Origin: Microbacterium sp. 1.5R
GTDB lineage: Bacteria > Actinomycetota > Actinomycetes > Actinomycetales > Microbacteriaceae
Reading direction: 5' to 3'
Length of the DNA stretch: 64,000 nucleotides
Assembly: GCF_007667425.1 (NCBI RefSeq)
Contig: NZ_VDRC01000002.1
Span: 1,079,072 to 1,143,071, forward strand
The notes beneath the pieces are model-generated. The model worked only from the letters and a program-made list of their open reading frames with translations. It did not search any database and was not told where the DNA came from. Below are positions 1-8,223 of this stretch, one piece after another (positions within the stretch are counted from its first letter, which is position 1; each line of letters starts with the position of its first letter). Made by a program: the position numbers and the translations under genes.

Positions 1-419
1 GCGACGCCCAGCTCAACGTCCTCGACGCGGCCACCCCGCTGCTCGATGACGGCGCCCGCGTCGTGTTCGTCACCAGTCACCAGGCGCACTTCATCCGCTC
101 GACGCCGACCATGCGCGAGTACGAGCCGGTCGCGCTCTCCAAGCGCGCGGGCGAGGACGCCTTGCGAGAGCGCATCCCGGAGCTCGCCGAGAAGGGCATC
201 GGCTTCACCGTCGTCTCGGGCGACATGATCGAGGGCACGATCACGGCCACCCTGCTGGAGCGCGCGAATCCCGGTGCGATCGCCGAGCGCCGCGAGTCGG
301 CCGGCAAGCTCTATAACGTGTCGGAGTTCGCCGCGGAGGTCGCCCGCGCTGCGATCGACCCGGTGCCCGTCGACAACACGCGCCTCGTGGGCGATGTGAG
401 CGGCTTCGCCGCCAAGTGA
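1..419 (+). CDS. SDR-family oxidoreductase, C-terminal part (5' end outside window)
   Basis: Complete codons begin at base 3 and run to a TGA at 417-419, giving about 138 residues with no start in the window. The early stretch LLDDGARVVFVTSHQAHFI fits the strand-and-turn pattern before the catalytic Ser/Tyr region of a short-chain dehydrogenase/reductase with an NAD(P)-binding Rossmann fold. An exact YxxxK is not obvious, although YEPVALSKRAGED lies where it is expected. The substrate cannot be told. A strong palindromic terminator follows 14 bases after the stop. The family call is inference from fold-like patterns in a fragment. Confidence 0.65.
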   Translation, partial: DAQLNVLDAATPLLDDGARVVFVTSHQAHFIRSTPTMREYEPVALSKRAGEDALRERIPELAEKGIGFTVVSGDMIEGTITATLLERANPGAIAERRESAGKLYNVSEFAAEVARAAIDPVPVDNTRLVGDVSGFAAK

Positions 420-433
420 CCCGCCTCGCGTGA

Positions 434-467
434 CAGAGGGGCCCGTCCGATCGGACGGGCCCCTCTG
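434..467. terminator. Perfect 17+17 palindrome, bidirectional terminator
   Basis: A perfect inverted repeat with 17-base arms and no loop bases left over lies between the stop of the plus-strand oxidoreductase (419) and the stop of the minus-strand HdeD-like gene (481). It can form a GC-rich hairpin on either transcript. Its position between converging genes suggests it ends both. A short T-containing stretch follows on the plus strand, but there is no long T tract. Confidence 0.8.
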
Positions 468-480
468 CGCTTTCAAGGTG

Positions 481-1080
481 TCAGTTCGCGGTGTCGCCGC
501 GCACGGCGTTCGGGAGGTTCTTCGTGTCCTTGCCGATGGTGAATGCTCGCACGATCTGCACGACGCCGAGGACCACGAGCGAGACTCCGAACACCATCCA
601 GAGCACGGCTGCCGCATACAGGGGAGAGAACAGTACGACGATGCCGGCGACGATGCTGAGCAGGGCGTACAGCAGCGTCCACACCCTCGAACCGTCGTGG
701 CCGAGCAGGGACAACGAGACGACGCCGTCGACGATCCAGTTGATGCCGATGAAGATGACGACGACGAGGGCGAGCGTCGCGGTCGCGACTCCGAGATTGG
801 CGAAGGCGATCACACCCGCCGCGACGTAGAGGAGTCCGAGGACGATGTGGCCGGCGCGCGCCCATCCGCCCCGGCGGTGCGAGAAGATGCCGAGGCCGAT
901 GTAGACGAGTCCGGCGATGATGAGATACGAGGCGAAGATGCCCGTCACGATCACCGCCGACTTGACCGGCCAGACGAGCAGCACGATGCCGGCGATGAGG
1001 GCGATGGCACCGGAGACCGCAAGGGTGATGCGGATGGACCTGAACAGCGATTTCGCTTCGTTCGCGAGTGTTCCAGACAT
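481..1080 (-). CDS. HdeD-family (DUF308) membrane protein
   Basis: The 199-residue protein is almost entirely hydrophobic, with about six membrane segments in paired hairpins, as in the HdeD/DUF308 family of small inner-membrane proteins. In enterobacteria HdeD is linked to acid resistance; a role here is not established. I chose the ATG at 1080 (MSGTLANEAK) because AGAAAGGG lies just upstream. The same frame stays open far beyond this, but that stretch is antisense to the UvrA-like gene and has no coding character. The gene diverges from the UvrA-like gene across about 180 bases and ends against the shared palindromic terminator. Confidence 0.85.
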   Translation of the reverse strand: MSGTLANEAKSLFRSIRITLAVSGAIALIAGIVLLVWPVKSAVIVTGIFASYLIIAGLVYIGLGIFSHRRGGWARAGHIVLGLLYVAAGVIAFANLGVATATLALVVVIFIGINWIVDGVVSLSLLGHDGSRVWTLLYALLSIVAGIVVLFSPLYAAAVLWMVFGVSLVVLGVVQIVRAFTIGKDTKNLPNAVRGDTAN

Positions 1081-1263
1081 GGTTGGGGACCCTTTCTGAG
1101 AAAACCCTGTGAGGGTTGCGCTCAGAATATCGCGGTGACCGGCTGACGTGGGGGAGGAGTGCGGGACACGGCGTCCCCCCGCTCCGCTGGTGGAGGTCCG
1201 ACTGTGGGTGTACCGTGAACGCGCCGCCGTCGACGACGGCGTCCCGATCATCCGAGGAACCCC

Positions 1264-3621
1264 ATGACGCACGCCGCCGACGCCCACGACCTCATCCGCG
1301 TGCAGGGCGCGCGCGAGAACAATCTGAAGGAGGTCAGTGTCGACATCCCGAAGCGGCGTCTGACCGTCTTCACCGGGGTCTCGGGATCCGGCAAGAGCTC
1401 GCTTGTCTTCGACACGATCGCTGCGGAATCCCGACGCATGATCGACGAGACCTACAGCGCATTCGTACAGGGATTCATGCCGTCGGTGCCGCGGCCGGAC
1501 GTGGACGTGCTCGAAGGCCTGACGACGGCGATCATCGTCGATCAGGAACGACTCGGAGCCAACCCGCGGTCGACCGTCGGCACGGTGACCGACGCCAATG
1601 CGATGCTGCGCATCCTCTTCAGCAAACTCGGGCACCCGTACATCGGCGGCCCCACCGCGTTCTCCTTCAACATCCCGACGCAGAGAGCGAGCGGGGTGAT
1701 GACCGGTCCCGGCGGTGAGAAGAAGATCGTCAAGGACGCGATCTACCTCGGCGGTATGTGTCCGCGGTGCGAGGGGAGAGGAGCGGTCTCCGATCTCGAT
1801 CTCTCGCAGATCGTCGACGAGTCGAAGTCGCTCGACGAGGGCGCCATCATGGTGCCCGGGTACACGGCCGACGGCTGGATGGTGAAGGGGTTCTCGCAGT
1901 CTGGCTTCTATCCGGGCGACAAGCCGATCGCCGATTTCAGTGACAAGCAGCGACAGCTCTTCCTCTACGGCGAAGTCACGAAGGTCAAGATCTCGGGCAT
2001 CAACATGACCTATGAAGGACTGATCCCGAAGATCACCAAGTCGATGCTGTCGAAGGATCTCGAGGCGCTGCAACCGCACATCCGTGCCTTCGTCGAACGC
2101 GTGGCCACGTTCGCCACCTGTCCAGAGTGCGACGGCACCCGCCTCACCGAGGGTGCGCGTTCGTCGAAGATCGACGGTGTGAGTATCGCGGACGCCTGTC
2201 GGATGCAGGTCACTGATCTGGCGGAGTGGGTGCGGGCGCTCGACCTGCCAGGTGCAGCCCCGCTGCTCGAGGCGCTGCGCGCGAACCTCGATGCCTTCGT
2301 GACTCTCGGACTCGGGTATCTCAGCCTCGACCGCCCGTCGGGAACCCTCTCCGGTGGCGAAGCGCAGCGCATCAAGATGCTCCGCCATCTGGGTTCGTCG
2401 CTCACAGACGTCACCTACGTCTTCGACGAGCCGACCATCGGCCTGCATCCCCACGACATCGAGAGGATGAACAGCCTCCTGCTGCGCCTCCGCGACAAGG
2501 GCAACACCGTCCTCGTGGTCGAGCACAAACCCGAGACGATCGCGATCGGAGATCATGTCGTCGATCTCGGTCCGGGCGCGGGCAGCGCCGGGGGACAGAT
2601 CTGCTTCGAGGGGACGGTCGAGGGACTGCGGTCGAGCGGCACACGGACAGGGCTCCACCTCGACGACCGTGCGCAGCTGAAAGGCGCTGTGCGAGAGAGG
2701 TCGGGGGTCATCGAGGTCCGGGGGGCGTCTGCGAACAACCTCCGGGATGTCGATGTCGACATCCCGACCGGGGTGCTCACCGTGGTCACGGGAGTGGCGG
2801 GGTCGGGCAAGAGCTCGCTGATTCACGGTTCCATCTCGAAGCGCGACGGTGTCGTCTCGATCGATCAGTCGGCGATCAAGGGGTCCCGCCGGAGCAACCC
2901 CGCCACCTACACCGGGCTGCTCGAGCCGATCCGCAAGGCCTTCGCCAAGGCCAACGACGTCAAGCCGGCGCTTTTCAGCGCCAACTCCGAGGGCGCATGC
3001 CCCACGTGCAAGGGCGCGGGGGTGATCATCACCGAGCTCGGGTTCATGGACACCATCGAGACACCCTGTGAGGACTGCGGCGGCAAGCGCTTCCAGGCCG
3101 CGGTGCTGCAGTTCAAGCTCGGCGGGAAGGACATCACCGAAGTACTCGACCTGCCCGTGTCCGAGGCCAGCTCCTTCTTCTCCGAGGGCGAAGCCAGGCT
3201 GCCCGCCGCGGCGGCGATCCTCGGCCGTCTGGAAGACGTCGGGCTCGGCTACCTGTCCCTCGGACAGCCGCTGTCGACGCTCTCCGGCGGCGAGCGTCAG
3301 CGCATCAAGCTGGCGATCCAGATGGGGGAGAAGGGCGACATCTACGTGCTCGACGAGCCGACGACGGGTCTCCATCTCGCGGACGTGCGTAACATCCTCG
3401 GCCTGCTCGATCGTCTCGTCGAGTCGGGCAAGACCGTCGTCGTCATCGAGCACCACCAGGCCGTCATGGCGCACGCGGACTGGATCGTCGACATCGGTCC
3501 GGGGGCCGGGCATGACGGTGGGAGGGTGGTCTTCGAAGGCACACCGGCCGAGCTCGTCGACTCCCGCGAGACGCTCACGGGCGAACATCTGGCCGCATAC
3601 GTGGGCGCGTACGCGCGGTGA
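1264..3621 (+). CDS. Short UvrA-like ABC ATPase (DrrC-type drug/DNA-damage protein)
   Basis: The 785-residue protein has two UvrA-like ABC ATPase units. Walker A motifs are at about 38-46 (GVSGSGKSS) and 510-518 (GVAGSGKSS). Signatures LSGGEAQR (about 362) and LSGGERQR (about 673) are followed by Walker B segments VFDEPTIGLH and VLDEPTTGLH. Zinc-module cysteines appear as CPRCEGRG, CPECDGTR and CPTCKGAG. True UvrA is about 950 residues; the missing length fits the DrrC/UvrA2 subfamily, which lacks much of the UvrB-binding insertion and is known for resistance to DNA-intercalating drugs such as daunorubicin. The reductase-like gene starts 12 bases after this stop, so the two probably form an operon. 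The self-resistance role is inference. Confidence 0.85.
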   Translation: MTHAADAHDLIRVQGARENNLKEVSVDIPKRRLTVFTGVSGSGKSSLVFDTIAAESRRMIDETYSAFVQGFMPSVPRPDVDVLEGLTTAIIVDQERLGANPRSTVGTVTDANAMLRILFSKLGHPYIGGPTAFSFNIPTQRASGVMTGPGGEKKIVKDAIYLGGMCPRCEGRGAVSDLDLSQIVDESKSLDEGAIMVPGYTADGWMVKGFSQSGFYPGDKPIADFSDKQRQLFLYGEVTKVKISGINMTYEGLIPKITKSMLSKDLEALQPHIRAFVERVATFATCPECDGTRLTEGARSSKIDGVSIADACRMQVTDLAEWVRALDLPGAAPLLEALRANLDAFVTLGLGYLSLDRPSGTLSGGEAQRIKMLRHLGSSLTDVTYVFDEPTIGLHPHDIERMNSLLLRLRDKGNTVLVVEHKPETIAIGDHVVDLGPGAGSAGGQICFEGTVEGLRSSGTRTGLHLDDRAQLKGAVRERSGVIEVRGASANNLRDVDVDIPTGVLTVVTGVAGSGKSSLIHGSISKRDGVVSIDQSAIKGSRRSNPATYTGLLEPIRKAFAKANDVKPALFSANSEGACPTCKGAGVIITELGFMDTIETPCEDCGGKRFQAAVLQFKLGGKDITEVLDLPVSEASSFFSEGEARLPAAAAILGRLEDVGLGYLSLGQPLSTLSGGERQRIKLAIQMGEKGDIYVLDEPTTGLHLADVRNILGLLDRLVESGKTVVVIEHHQAVMAHADWIVDIGPGAGHDGGRVVFEGTPAELVDSRETLTGEHLAAYVGAYAR

Positions 3622-3632
3622 AGGAGGAGAAC

Positions 3633-4289
3633 ATGTCTCTGGTGCGGGTGCATAATTTCACGATCTCGCTCGACGGCTACGGCGCAGGAGAAGATCAGAC
3701 GCTGGAGGCCCCCTTCGGGCACGCCGGCTCGCGGCTGATGCAGTGGGCGTTCGGCACACGGACGTTCCGTCGCATGGGGCTACCGGGCGATGGGCCCGGG
3801 TCGGAGGGCGTCGACGACTCGTTCGCTCGACGATGGAGCGAGGGGATCGGCGTCGAGATCATGGGGAGGAACAAGTTCGGTCCGCAGCGCGGCGCCTGGA
3901 CCGACGAAGAGTGGAAAGGGTGGTGGGGCGACGATCCGCCGTTCCACACGCCGGTGGTCGTCCTCACGCATCACCCGCGAGAGCCGATCGCGATGGACGG
4001 CGGCACTTCCTTCCATTTCCTGGATGCCGATCCGGTGGAAGCACTCAGGCGGGCCCGTGAGCTCGGAGGAGACGCAGACGTCCGGATCGGCGGCGGCGTC
4101 GAGACGGTGCGACAGTTCCTCGCCGCCGACCTGATCGACCGCATGCATCTCGTCGTCGCCCCGATCGTGCTCGGACGAGGGGAGCGGCTGTGGGACGGAT
4201 TGGAGGGACTCGACGAGCGGTTCGAGATCGAGGCCACACCGTCGCCGCTCGGCGTGGTCCACCTGAACTTCACCCGCCGATCTCGCTGA
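3633..4289 (+). CDS. Dihydrofolate reductase family protein (RibD C-terminal fold)
   Basis: The 218-residue protein has the pattern of RibD C-terminal/DHFR-like reductases: N-terminal strand HNFTISLDGYGAG, central IMGRNKFGP (the MGRxTY-like motif), VVVLTHHPRE, the nucleotide-binding turn VRIGGGVETVRQFL, and the C-terminal IVLGRGERLWDGL. Members use NADPH, but their substrates are mostly unknown, and this is unlikely to be the housekeeping DHFR. The ATG at 3633 is chosen because an ideal AAGGAGGAG site sits 4-12 bases upstream. It lies directly behind the UvrA-like gene and is probably co-transcribed with it. Confidence 0.82.
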   Translation: MSLVRVHNFTISLDGYGAGEDQTLEAPFGHAGSRLMQWAFGTRTFRRMGLPGDGPGSEGVDDSFARRWSEGIGVEIMGRNKFGPQRGAWTDEEWKGWWGDDPPFHTPVVVLTHHPREPIAMDGGTSFHFLDADPVEALRRARELGGDADVRIGGGVETVRQFLAADLIDRMHLVVAPIVLGRGERLWDGLEGLDERFEIEATPSPLGVVHLNFTRRSR

Positions 4290-4322
4290 ACGGATGCCGC
4301 GCGTCCTGCGCGACCCGGCCGA

Positions 4323-5183
4323 TCAGGTCGGTTGTTCTGCGTCTTTCCGAGCGACGATCGTGTAGGTACACGGCATCAGGTCACGTTCTGCCTCCGGCCA
4401 GGCGAAGCCCCCGGGTACCTCGACCATCCGAGAACTGAACCGCCAGGGGAGTGTCCGTCCCTCGTCGAAGTGGACCAGACGGAGTCCCGCGCGCAGCAGT
4501 GCGCCGAGGATTTCCGCCAGAGGGTGCGGCCACTCGTAGGTGCGGCTGTGAGAGACGGTTCCGTCACCGGCGTAGGTCGACGAATCATCCCACTGCTGCG
4601 CGCGTCCATCGCCGAAATAGCGGTATCGGATCGACAGCCCCGGTGCGTCCTCGTCCAGCGTGTAGAGGGCGGGGTGCCCGTCACGGATGAAGAACGTGCC
4701 ACCCGCGCGGAGCAGACCGGCGATCTGCTGCGCCCAGCGGTCCAGATCTTCGAGCCAGCAGATGGTCCCGATGCTGGTGTAGACCACGTCGAAATCGCCC
4801 TCCACGGCTTCCCGTGCATCGAGTACATCGGTCTGCACCCAGCTCGCCGTCGCCCCGGTGCGGTGCGCGAGTGCCGAAGCCGCCGCCAGGGCCGGCGCGG
4901 AGAAGTCGACACCGGTGACGCGGGCACCGGCGCGTGCGAGGGAGATCGTGTCGGTGCCGATGTGGCATTGCAGATGACACAGGTCGAGCCCGAGGAGACT
5001 GCCGCCGTGGACGAAACGCTCGAGCACGGGCAGGTCGGCGCGCACGACGTCGCTGAGGTGACTCGGATCGTCGAAGGCGTCGACGCCGTACGCGGTCTGA
5101 TGCAGCGGCACTCGATCGTCCCAGTTCTGCCGGTTCGCCGATCGCGCCTCGTCCCAGGCCACGTCCACAGAATCACCGTTCAC
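4323..5183 (-). CDS. Class I SAM-dependent methyltransferase
   Basis: The 286-residue protein starts with GTG (MNGDSVDVAW). The SAM-binding motif I region reads LLGLDLCHLQCHIGTDTISL, a variant of the usual GxGxG loop seen in one subgroup of class I methyltransferases. It is followed by the acidic motif II VTGVDFSAPAL, motif III VQTDVLDA and motif IV FDVVYTSIGTICWL. The second half carries a Tyr/Trp-rich stretch typical of small-molecule methyltransferases. The substrate is unknown. It converges with the reductase gene, leaving only about 30 bases between the stops. Confidence 0.83.
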   Translation of the reverse strand: MNGDSVDVAWDEARSANRQNWDDRVPLHQTAYGVDAFDDPSHLSDVVRADLPVLERFVHGGSLLGLDLCHLQCHIGTDTISLARAGARVTGVDFSAPALAAASALAHRTGATASWVQTDVLDAREAVEGDFDVVYTSIGTICWLEDLDRWAQQIAGLLRAGGTFFIRDGHPALYTLDEDAPGLSIRYRYFGDGRAQQWDDSSTYAGDGTVSHSRTYEWPHPLAEILGALLRAGLRLVHFDEGRTLPWRFSSRMVEVPGGFAWPEAERDLMPCTYTIVARKDAEQPT

Positions 5184-5278
5184 GGACCGAGCCTATACAT
5201 CAGCGACTCGCACTGTCACCCGATTCGCCCTCGCGCGGAGACTGTTCAGAACCGTCCGCGCACCCCGTCGTCCGATCC

Positions 5279-5307
5279 TTGTCGCGCCCCGAGCGACTCG
5301 CTACAGT
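5279..5307 (+). promoter_or_regulatory. Promoter for a leaderless transcript
   Basis: A -35-like TTGTCG (5279-5284) and a -10-like TACAGT (5302-5307) are 17 bases apart. Transcription would start about 6-7 bases beyond the -10, at or next to the ATG at 5314, and there is no ribosome-binding site. This is the layout of leaderless genes, which are common in actinobacteria. Confidence 0.6.
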
Positions 5308-5313
5308 TTCGTC

Positions 5314-5721
5314 ATGTCTGGGGACAACATCTCGTCGAAGATCGACGGGACACTCAAAGCGGTCGCTCTCGCCGGTCTGCTTGCCCTCACCGGCGGACTG
5401 GTCTCGAAGATCTGGGACGCGCTACCGCCTTTCGCCGCCTCAGCTCTGCTGACTCTCGGGTTGCTGTTCGCGTTCACGTTCCCCGCGTGGCGACTGTTCA
5501 ACGCGCATCTCGTCAAAGAGGTCGCACGAGCGAGATCGGCCTTCGCGACGGAGCGTGAGAAAGACGACGCGGAACAACTTGTTCGGGATCGATTGGCGGC
5601 CTGGGTCGTCGCGGCCCTCGGTGTGTCGTTCATCTTCGGTGGGTTGACCGCCACCTGGGTATGCGTCCTTCTCCAGTTGCCGACCCCGACGGAACTCGTG
5701 CGCTGGTTGTTCGTCGAATAG
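5314..5721 (+). CDS. Small membrane protein of unknown function
   Basis: The 135-residue protein is not recognised. It has three likely membrane segments: about 14-33 (VALAGLLALTGGLVSKIW), 40-60 (FAASALLTLGLLFAFTFPAW), and 96-118 (WVVAALGVSFIFGGLTATWVCVLL). A charged, probably cytoplasmic helix lies between the second and third (HLVKEVARARSAFATEREKDDAEQ). No enzyme motif is visible. The ATG at 5314 has no Shine-Dalgarno sequence, but a good promoter ends 6 bases upstream, so the message is probably leaderless. It converges with the next minus-strand membrane protein. Confidence 0.65.
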   Translation: MSGDNISSKIDGTLKAVALAGLLALTGGLVSKIWDALPPFAASALLTLGLLFAFTFPAWRLFNAHLVKEVARARSAFATEREKDDAEQLVRDRLAAWVVAALGVSFIFGGLTATWVCVLLQLPTPTELVRWLFVE

Positions 5722-5752
5722 CGAGGCTCAGTCGGCGATCGCCTCATAACCG

Positions 5753-5766
5753 ATAATGCACATTAT
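5753..5766. repeat. AT-rich inverted repeat between converging genes
   Basis: ATAATG-CA-CATTAT is a perfect 6+6 inverted repeat, strikingly AT-rich for this genome, just past the ends of two converging membrane-protein genes. A second palindrome, GGCGATCGCC, lies about 10 bases before it. They may act as a weak transcription end or a protein-binding site. The function is unproven. Confidence 0.4.
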
Positions 5767-5767
5767 G

Positions 5768-6379
5768 TCAGCTTGAATGAGGAGACGCCTCCCCGCGCCG
5801 ATCCACGGCACGGTCGATGGCTGCGGCGAGCCAGGCTCCGCCGATGCCGAGGAGCGTCACCGCACCGATCTTCGCCAGGGTGAAAGATCCGGATGTCACC
5901 GAGCTGTCGATCAACACCCGACTGATGATCGGCGGCACGAAGATCACGACCAGGACCAGGAACGACAGCGCGCAGCGTTCCCGCACGATCAACCATCCGC
6001 CCAGACTCGCGGCGAGCGTCACGAGCCCCTGATCGCCGACGAAGACCCAGAACTCCGCCGGCTCCGTGATGTTGCCCACTCCCCGTTCGATACCCACCGC
6101 CGCCCACAGGAAGAGGACGACGCTGACCAGCGTGACGGCGGCCACACGACGCGCGCCGGTCGAGGGGAAGATCGCGAACGACGCGACGTAGAGAGCGACG
6201 CAGAGGAGGAACTCCGCCACGTCGACCGCGGGCACGTCCGTTCCGAGCACGCCCGCGTAGTTCGCGGCTTGAACGAATGCGCTGAAATCCGTCGCGATAT
6301 TCACGTATGCCGCGAAAACGACGCCCACGGTGGCCGCGCCGAACCGCGCGTTCCGATCGAACCTCAACGATCGTCGCAT
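5768..6379 (-). CDS. Multi-pass membrane protein of unknown function
   Basis: I chose the ATG at 6379 (MRRSLRFDRNARFG), giving 203 residues. An upstream start at 6457 would overlap the neighbouring gene's promoter region and adds unlikely sequence. There are about six hydrophobic segments separated by short charged loops, and the positively charged N-terminus suggests it faces the cytoplasm. No family was recognised. It diverges from the Tat-exported phosphoesterase, so the two may share a control region of about 70 bases. Confidence 0.65.
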   Translation of the reverse strand: MRRSLRFDRNARFGAATVGVVFAAYVNIATDFSAFVQAANYAGVLGTDVPAVDVAEFLLCVALYVASFAIFPSTGARRVAAVTLVSVVLFLWAAVGIERGVGNITEPAEFWVFVGDQGLVTLAASLGGWLIVRERCALSFLVLVVIFVPPIISRVLIDSSVTSGSFTLAKIGAVTLLGIGGAWLAAAIDRAVDRRGEASPHSS

Positions 6380-6450
6380 GGGTAGACGATAGCGAAGCGG
6401 TGCGTGTATCACAGTCTGTATGCCGGATCTGTGGAATGGAGGCTCGCACC

Positions 6451-8208
6451 ATGACACCTCGCGACGACGACGCCGATGAGTCCGCCCCGACGCCGACCCG
6501 TCGTGAGTTCTTCCGCCGCGCCGGGCTGGGAATCGCCGGCGTGGCTATCGGCGGCTCGGCCGGCGCGGCGGTGACGGCGGCAGCCACCGCCAACCCGCCC
6601 GAGTTCACACCCCTCCCCCAGAGATCGACGCCCGGATTCGACCACGTCGTGACAGTGATGTTCGAGAACCGCAGCTTCGACAATATGCTCGGCCACCTCT
6701 ACACCGCCGCGGAGAAGACCCGGGACCAGTTCGACGGCATCCCCCAGGGCTCGTACGCGAACGAAGGGCTCGACGGGGAGAAGATCGAGCCGCACGTGTA
6801 CTCCGGGTCCACCGACGCGATCATGCAGTCACCGCAGCCCGACCCCGGGGAGCACTATCCGCACGTGAACACCCAGCTGTTCGGCGTCGTCGATCCGTCG
6901 ACGAACGCGGACCTCCGCGCGAACGGGCTCCTCCCCCCGTTCAACACGCCGCCGACGAGCACCGCCGCGAGCAACAGCGGATTCATCAGGGACTACTGCA
7001 TCAACTTCGAGAACGAGAAAGGCCGGCGTCCTCGACCAGAGGAATATCAAGTCATCATGGGCGGCTTCAGCCCGGCGATGATGCCGGTGCTCTCGACACT
7101 CGCCCGAGAGTTCGCGGTGTACGACAGGTGGCATGCGGCCGTTCCGTCGCAGACCTTCTGCAATCGACTCTTCTTCCACGCCTCCACCTCGCACGGGTAC
7201 GTCACGAACCACGGCGGTGACGGCTACGAGAAGTGGCTCGACGGACCGGCGGCGCCCACGATCTTCAATCGCCTCGCCGATGCCGGGGTGTCCTGGCGCG
7301 TGTATTACGACAAGTCCCAATTGGTGTCTCTCACGGGCCTGCTCCACGCTCCGGTGCTGCAGCCGTTCTGGAAGTCGCACTTCCGCGTCATGGAGCAGTT
7401 CTACGAGGACGCGCGGAACGGTGACCTGCCGGCATACAGCTTCATCGAGCCGCGGATGGTCTTCAACCACAACGACATGCACCCGCCATGGGGTGAGCGC
7501 GTCCGGGAGAGCGACATCGAGGTCGACGGCGAGTCCGTGCCGGTGTACAACAGCGCGCTGTCGGATGTGCGGGCCGGAGACGCGCTCCTCCAGGACATCT
7601 ACGACGCGGTTCGCACCAGCGCGTCCCCGACGGGATCGAACGCGGTGAACACGGCGCTGGTCGTCACCTTCGACGAGCACGGCGGGACGTACGATCACGT
7701 TCCCCCGCCGTCGGCCACGCCCCCTGACCGCAGTGGCCCCGGTGAGATGGGTTTTCATTTCGACCGCCTCGGCGTTCGGGTCCCGGCGATCGTCGTGAGC
7801 GCGTACACCGGGAAAGAGACCGTGATCCACGATGAGATGCATCACGGGTCGGTGATCAACACGCTGTGCCGGCAACACGGCCTCGCGCCGCTCACGGTAC
7901 GCGACCAGACCGCCAATCCGCTCTTCAACGCGGTCACCCTCACCGAGCCGCGACAGCCGTACACCTGGCCGCAGCCCCGCGCACTGTACGTCGGGCGGAA
8001 CCCCGAAGAGGACGACGCGTCCGCTGCAGCCTCCACGCATAGACACCGGCCGCTCACCGCTCCCGCGATCGGGCTCTCGGGGCTGCTGCTGGCGCGATAC
8101 AACCCGGGCGCGAAAGCGCCTCGCACCTACGCGGAAGCGTACGAGGCGCTCAGCCGGTTCGGAACGGGTCTGTTCGGCACGAGGGATGACGAGCCCGCTC
8201 AGGGGTAG
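6451..8208 (+). CDS. Tat-exported phosphoesterase, phospholipase C / acid phosphatase family
   Basis: The 585-residue protein starts at the ATG at 6451, placed by the ATGGAGG site 9-15 bases upstream. Residues about 14-46 form a twin-arginine signal: TRREFFRRAGLGIAGVAI then an Ala-rich h-region, so the folded enzyme is exported. The mature part opens with FDHVVTVMFENRSFDNMLG, the signature of the phosphoesterase family PF04185 (phospholipase C, AcpA-type acid phosphatases), where the Asn-Arg-Ser region holds the metal and nucleophile site. FDEHGGTYDHVPPP is the second metal-binding motif. Whether it cleaves phospholipids or simple phosphate esters cannot be told. It probably acts in phosphate scavenging. 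An MFS gene follows 15 bases downstream. Confidence 0.88.
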   Translation: MTPRDDDADESAPTPTRREFFRRAGLGIAGVAIGGSAGAAVTAAATANPPEFTPLPQRSTPGFDHVVTVMFENRSFDNMLGHLYTAAEKTRDQFDGIPQGSYANEGLDGEKIEPHVYSGSTDAIMQSPQPDPGEHYPHVNTQLFGVVDPSTNADLRANGLLPPFNTPPTSTAASNSGFIRDYCINFENEKGRRPRPEEYQVIMGGFSPAMMPVLSTLAREFAVYDRWHAAVPSQTFCNRLFFHASTSHGYVTNHGGDGYEKWLDGPAAPTIFNRLADAGVSWRVYYDKSQLVSLTGLLHAPVLQPFWKSHFRVMEQFYEDARNGDLPAYSFIEPRMVFNHNDMHPPWGERVRESDIEVDGESVPVYNSALSDVRAGDALLQDIYDAVRTSASPTGSNAVNTALVVTFDEHGGTYDHVPPPSATPPDRSGPGEMGFHFDRLGVRVPAIVVSAYTGKETVIHDEMHHGSVINTLCRQHGLAPLTVRDQTANPLFNAVTLTEPRQPYTWPQPRALYVGRNPEEDDASAAASTHRHRPLTAPAIGLSGLLLARYNPGAKAPRTYAEAYEALSRFGTGLFGTRDDEPAQG

Positions 8209-8223
8209 GAGTAGCGTGGAAGC

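Noticed and set aside
1081-3588. Open minus-strand frame extending the HdeD-like gene to over 1000 residues.
   Set aside because: It is antisense to the UvrA-like gene, rich in Arg/Asp/Glu shadow composition, and a good ribosome site marks the short start at 1080.
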